Shown: positions 60,576-64,000 of the stretch, in pieces | How the letters are laid out: each line of letters opens with the position of its first letter | Numbering within the stretch: position 1 is the first letter of the stretch | From: Streptomyces sp. ISL-94 | Lineage (GTDB): Bacteria; Actinomycetota; Actinomycetes; Streptomycetales; Streptomycetaceae | Reading direction: 5' to 3' | Assembly (NCBI RefSeq): GCF_018614075.1 | Contig: NZ_JAGGOZ010000013.1 | Coordinates: 62,001-126,000, forward strand | DNA: 64,000 nt | Program-made: the position numbers and the translations under genes | Notes under the pieces: model-generated | Told to the model about the DNA's origin: nothing | The model's database searches: none | Seen by the model: the letters and a program-made list of their open reading frames with translations, nothing else

Positions 60576-63500
60576 TCAGAACAGGGCGCCCTCAGCGCCC
60601 TCACCGAAATCCGACCCACCTCGCGCGGCAAGCTGCTCCTTGCGCTTCCGGATGGCTTCGGGTGAGGGTGGGGGCAGGTCAGGGTGCTTCTCCCTCGCCT
60701 TCTTCTCCGTCACGCCCTTGTGCAGGCCGAGATGAACCTCGTCGGCGTATGCCTGGTGGTTCAGCTGGCGCAGGCGGTCGATGATTTCGGTCCGGGCGGG
60801 TAGGCCAACGGTGTAGCGGACGCCCTGGTCAGTCTCGTGAAAGCCGTGGTCAAGCGAGAAGGTTTTATAAGTAAGATCAACCGGCACCGTCTCTCCGGAC
60901 TCATCCAGGAGGTCGTGCCAGCCATACGCTTCAACAGCACCCTTGTCGATCTCTTTGTGTATACGGCGGAGTTCGACGATTTCCTCGTCCTGACACTCGG
61001 GATTGTGAAACAGCTTGTAGGTGTCGGTAAGACCCAGGTTACGAGCGGCCATCAAATCACGGCGATGCGAGTTCAGTTGAGCACCTACGCGATACAGATG
61101 TTCCGGCAGTCGAGGGCGAACGAGGGTCTCAAAGACATCACTCGAGGTGTAACGCAGATCACCCTTCATGGTGGAGGCACGATCAATTGACCACCAGTAG
61201 TGCGGCGCACTGGAGAGAAAGGCCAGGAGAGCAAGATCGTCGGAAGCGAACACGATCAGCTGTTCACTGAACACCTGTCCTGTTGCGACAAGCATCGGCA
61301 TGATCACCTTGCTCACTCGAGCAACAACTAGACACTGCTCCAACGACGCAATCGCGCTGTACATACCTGGTGCCCGCTCAGCGAACTGCCACCAGCGATC
61401 ACGCCGTGCGGCACGATTGTTGAGTTCCCGCTCAGGCCTGACTTCACGGAGAACCTTCGCGTACGCCCTGGGATACCTCTTCGCAACGCTTTCCTCCCAG
61501 CCACGGAAGAAGATGATCCACCGCACCGGATCCCTCATGGTCCGCTGATTGAGATCTTGCCCATTCAAGTATGGGAAAAGGACGTCATTGTACGACTTAT
61601 CCTCGGCAATCCATGCCCTCGCATCCTGCTCGGGCAGGGTGAACCCCAGACTGTCAGCTTTGCTGCCATTGAAAGAGAAGTTCGCATTCCCCTTCAAACG
61701 TTCGCCCCAAGAGCTCATCCTCGTGTCTGCGTTGAGTGATGACGAAATCCCGTTCGGGATGGCAAGATCATCCAACACAGAGAGGGAATCAGGGCCCGGA
61801 GTAACCGAACTGGACCATACTGCACAGTACTCAAGCGCAGCCGACCTCGACGGCCAAGGACGGCTCTTGATGGCTCTGCGAATCTGAACACCTCGCGAAA
61901 TAAGCTGATCCAGGCCAACTTCACGGGTGTCTCCCTGAGCTAGGGTATTCGTGGCAATCAGGGCTCCTTGCCCCGCCGCGTTCATCAGATCGTGCACCCT
62001 CAGACAGAAGTACCCGACGAGGTCAGCATTTCCTCGTCTACCTCGCGCGACATTCTCCACCGAGTACTCGCGGTAAGCGTCCCCGAACGCTCCTGTGATT
62101 TTACTGCCCCCAAGAAAGGGAGGATTCCCTACAATGGCGTCGAAGCCTCCCCGTCGGGTGAACACCTCCGGAAACACCAACGGCCAATGCACCGGCCGCC
62201 GTTCCAACGCCCCCTCCGGCAGCTCCGCCCCCAGCCACTCCTCCGCCGTAGCCCGAGCTGCCCGCACCACCTCGGAGTCGTCCTCGACCCCGTCCTCCAT
62301 GATCCGCTGCACGATCCACGCAGCCCGAGGGAACAGGTCCCTGACCCGCTCCCCGCCGTCCTCCTCGTACCAAGGCACCCGCCCCGAAGCGCAAGTAGCC
62401 AGCGCCGCACCCGTAATGAGGTCGCCCACCAACCGCAGTCGCCGCGAATGCCGGTTGACCTCCTCCAGCCGCTCCCGCTTCTCCTGGAGCGCAGGCAGGT
62501 CAACCCCCTTGATGGCCGTGATGGCCAACCGCTCCTGCGTCAGCTGGTCCACCATCTGCCGCGCTTGCTCAGCCAGGATGTCGGTCTGCTGCCCCGGCTT
62601 CATGTGCACCGACTGGATCTGGTCCATGGTGTGCACGCCCAGCAGCGAGTCGCCCGCCACCAACCGGTCGTCCAGGAACGTGAACGGTCGCCCTGGGTCC
62701 ATCGACACCAGCCACAGCGACAGCTTGGCCATTTCAACCGCCATCGGGTTGATGTCGACCCCGTACAGGCAGTGCTCGATGATCTGGCGCCGCGCCTCCA
62801 CGACCACCGGGTCCTGTTCGGCGTCCGCCGCCGTCACGGCGTCCACCGCGCGGCCGGCCCGGTACGCCATCGCCTTCAGGTCGCCGTCGTTCTCCTTGGC
62901 CTCGATGAGCCGGTCCGCCAGGTAACGGCACGCCGCCACCAGGAACGCCGCCGAGCCCATCGCGATGTCCGCGACCTTGAGGTCGAGGATCTGGTCCGCC
63001 GACTTCAGGCGCCACTCCCCCGTGTCCGCCGTCTGGAGCGGGCCCGGCTCGTACACCAGCGGCTCCAGCGCGTGCAGCACGACCTCCTCCGCGAGGAAGC
63101 GGGGCGTGTAGTGCGTGCCCGTGTTCTTGCGGAGGGAGGACTCCGTGACGTACAGCGCGCCGTTCGGGATGACCGTCGGCAGGCCCCGCAGGTCGTCCCG
63201 GAGGATGCCGACGAAGGGGAGCAACCGCTCCGTGAGCGCCGGGTCCTTCGTCACCGCGTTCAGGCGGCGACGGGCCTCCGCCGACGCCTCCGCCCCGAGC
63301 GGCGCCAGCTTCTTCTCCAGCTGGCCCGCCGTCGCCGGGGGCTTGGGGTCCTTCCACTTCTCGTGGACGGACTTGGCGAGCGTCCCCACGGAACCGCCGG
63401 CCTTCGCCGCCAGCGCCTCCAACTCCCGCAGCGTGACCTCGTGTTCCAGACCATCCGGGCCGATCAACCCGACCATGTGCTCGGTGGCCCTGCGCCCGTC

Positions 63501-64000
63501 GTACGACAGCAGGCCCTCGTACACATAGCCGATCTGCTCGACGTGCAGCGCGCGGAAGCTGAGCGTACGGACTTCCCGGTCCTTGCCCTTTCCGACGCGG
63601 ACTTCCTGTACGGCCTGGAGGATGTGGAGCACCGCGCGGTCGTCGATCGGGAGGAGCGGGGTGGTGCGCTCCAGCCACGGGTATTTGTCCGGGTCGAAGA
63701 TCGAACCGTCGTACGCCGGCAGGTGGAAGCCGGAGCCGGGGTGGTCCACTCCCCCGTGCACGGCGTGGAAGAGGGCGATCAGGCGGTGCCACGCGGACGT
63801 CGTGTGCTCCAGCGACGTCTCGCCCTCCTCGTCCGCCCGCGCCTTCAGCTCGTCGCGCAGGAAGCGGGCGGAGTAGGAGCGGGCGTACACCTCGTTGTCC
63901 GCCGGGAGCAGGCCCCGCTCCTCCGCGAACAGCAGGAAGACGATGCGCATCATGACGGCCACCGCGCCGCGGTAGACCTCGCCCGCGCCGACCCCGGACG
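60576..64000 (-). CDS. drmMI: Adenine DNA methylase, Eco57I/PglX-like, probable DISARM DrmMI, 5-prime partial
   Basis: At least 1141 residues are visible; the frame is open at the right edge (GEVYRGAVAVMMRIVFLLFA precedes any certain start). Motif I-like DIAMGSAAFLVA is near 62960, YGVDINPMAVEMAKLSLWL follows, and motif IV VGNPPFLGG is near 62115-62135. The C-terminal part is a target-recognition region. Bases 60850-62100 are clearly AT-richer than both flanks, which suggests exchange of the recognition domain. No nuclease motif is seen in the visible part. It lies on the same strand as drmABC, and class 1 DISARM order is drmD-drmMI-drmA-drmB-drmC. A stand-alone type IIG or BREX-like methylase is the alternative. 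Confidence 0.75.
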   Translation of the reverse strand, partial: SGVGAGEVYRGAVAVMMRIVFLLFAEERGLLPADNEVYARSYSARFLRDELKARADEEGETSLEHTTSAWHRLIALFHAVHGGVDHPGSGFHLPAYDGSIFDPDKYPWLERTTPLLPIDDRAVLHILQAVQEVRVGKGKDREVRTLSFRALHVEQIGYVYEGLLSYDGRRATEHMVGLIGPDGLEHEVTLRELEALAAKAGGSVGTLAKSVHEKWKDPKPPATAGQLEKKLAPLGAEASAEARRRLNAVTKDPALTERLLPFVGILRDDLRGLPTVIPNGALYVTESSLRKNTGTHYTPRFLAEEVVLHALEPLVYEPGPLQTADTGEWRLKSADQILDLKVADIAMGSAAFLVAACRYLADRLIEAKENDGDLKAMAYRAGRAVDAVTAADAEQDPVVVEARRQIIEHCLYGVDINPMAVEMAKLSLWLVSMDPGRPFTFLDDRLVAGDSLLGVHTMDQIQSVHMKPGQQTDILAEQARQMVDQLTQERLAITAIKGVDLPALQEKRERLEEVNRHSRRLRLVGDLITGAALATCASGRVPWYEEDGGERVRDLFPRAAWIVQRIMEDGVEDDSEVVRAARATAEEWLGAELPEGALERRPVHWPLVFPEVFTRRGGFDAIVGNPPFLGGSKITGAFGDAYREYSVENVARGRRGNADLVGYFCLRVHDLMNAAGQGALIATNTLAQGDTREVGLDQLISRGVQIRRAIKSRPWPSRSAALEYCAVWSSSVTPGPDSLSVLDDLAIPNGISSSLNADTRMSSWGERLKGNANFSFNGSKADSLGFTLPEQDARAWIAEDKSYNDVLFPYLNGQDLNQRTMRDPVRWIIFFRGWEESVAKRYPRAYAKVLREVRPERELNNRAARRDRWWQFAERAPGMYSAIASLEQCLVVARVSKVIMPMLVATGQVFSEQLIVFASDDLALLAFLSSAPHYWWSIDRASTMKGDLRYTSSDVFETLVRPRLPEHLYRVGAQLNSHRRDLMAARNLGLTDTYKLFHNPECQDEEIVELRRIHKEIDKGAVEAYGWHDLLDESGETVPVDLTYKTFSLDHGFHETDQGVRYTVGLPARTEIIDRLRQLNHQAYADEVHLGLHKGVTEKKAREKHPDLPPPSPEAIRKRKEQLAARGGSDFGEGAEGALF

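Noticed and set aside
60837-61887. Plus-strand ORFs within the methylase recognition domain
   Set aside because: The lower GC there makes antisense frames look more natural, but the minus-strand methylase frame is continuous through the region.
60576-64000. BREX system (PglX)
   Set aside because: The methylase is PglX-like, but no pglZ, brxC, brxL or brxA/B gene is in the window, while drmABC are present on the same strand.

Overview
The window reads as actinomycete chromosomal DNA, almost certainly Streptomyces. Coding GC at third positions is very high, GTG and TTG starts are common, and several families are typical of the genus: Methyltransf_19, SpoIIE/PAS phosphatase, Scr1-like XRE plus DUF397 pair, LysX, class F sortase and DUF6777-type lipoproteins. 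No tRNA, rRNA or CRISPR array was recognised.

Positions 1-32.6 kb look like ordinary chromosome. In order there is a GGDEF/EAL signalling protein (cut by the left edge) coupled to a SAM methyltransferase; a cell-surface cluster (three small secreted or anchored proteins, DUF4239 protein, sortase, polysaccharide deacetylase); lysX; a broken universal stress protein gene; a CapA-like lipoprotein; an ECF sigma factor; a Fpg/Nei glycosylase; a PAS-GAF-SpoIIE phosphatase; a DUF6777-like lipoprotein; a yndJ-DUF1990-lipase-maturation-factor operon behind paired TTGAAC-type palindromes; a sugar epimerase-like protein; a 57-residue peptide gene; an SDR protein; a DMT transporter; an Rpf/LysM/M23 cell-wall hydrolase; gnd; a racemase; a GNAT protein; and panD.

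Decayed TetR and MFS fragments (32.8-33.3 kb) mark a junction. From 33.5 kb to the right edge the window is a defence island. A tightly overlapping leftward operon drmA-drmB-drmC gives the core of a DISARM system. An Eco57I/PglX-like adenine methylase on the same strand (60.6 kb to beyond the edge) is a plausible drmMI. If so, about 20 kb of other defence-type genes separates drmMI from drmA.

The genes in between are: a UvrD-like SF1 helicase with a RelE-like N-terminus; a 2036-residue SF1 helicase carrying a Vsr/DUF559-like nuclease and a GreA/GreB-like C-terminal domain; a small ORF plus EcsC protein; a GmrSD-type DUF262/DUF1524 protein with an MGMT/ATL-like domain; a MerR regulator fused to a DNA-clamp-like domain and split by a one-base frameshift; a single-chain restriction-methylation enzyme; an unknown small protein; an OGG-fold glycosylase-like protein; and an HATPase / XRE-DUF397 regulatory trio.

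The most interesting signal is a shared element (core CTCAGTTCACA) that reads toward the RelE-UvrD helicase, the large helicase-nuclease and the sORF-EcsC pair. This suggests these three transcription units are co-regulated and may form one undescribed multi-gene system nested inside a split DISARM locus.
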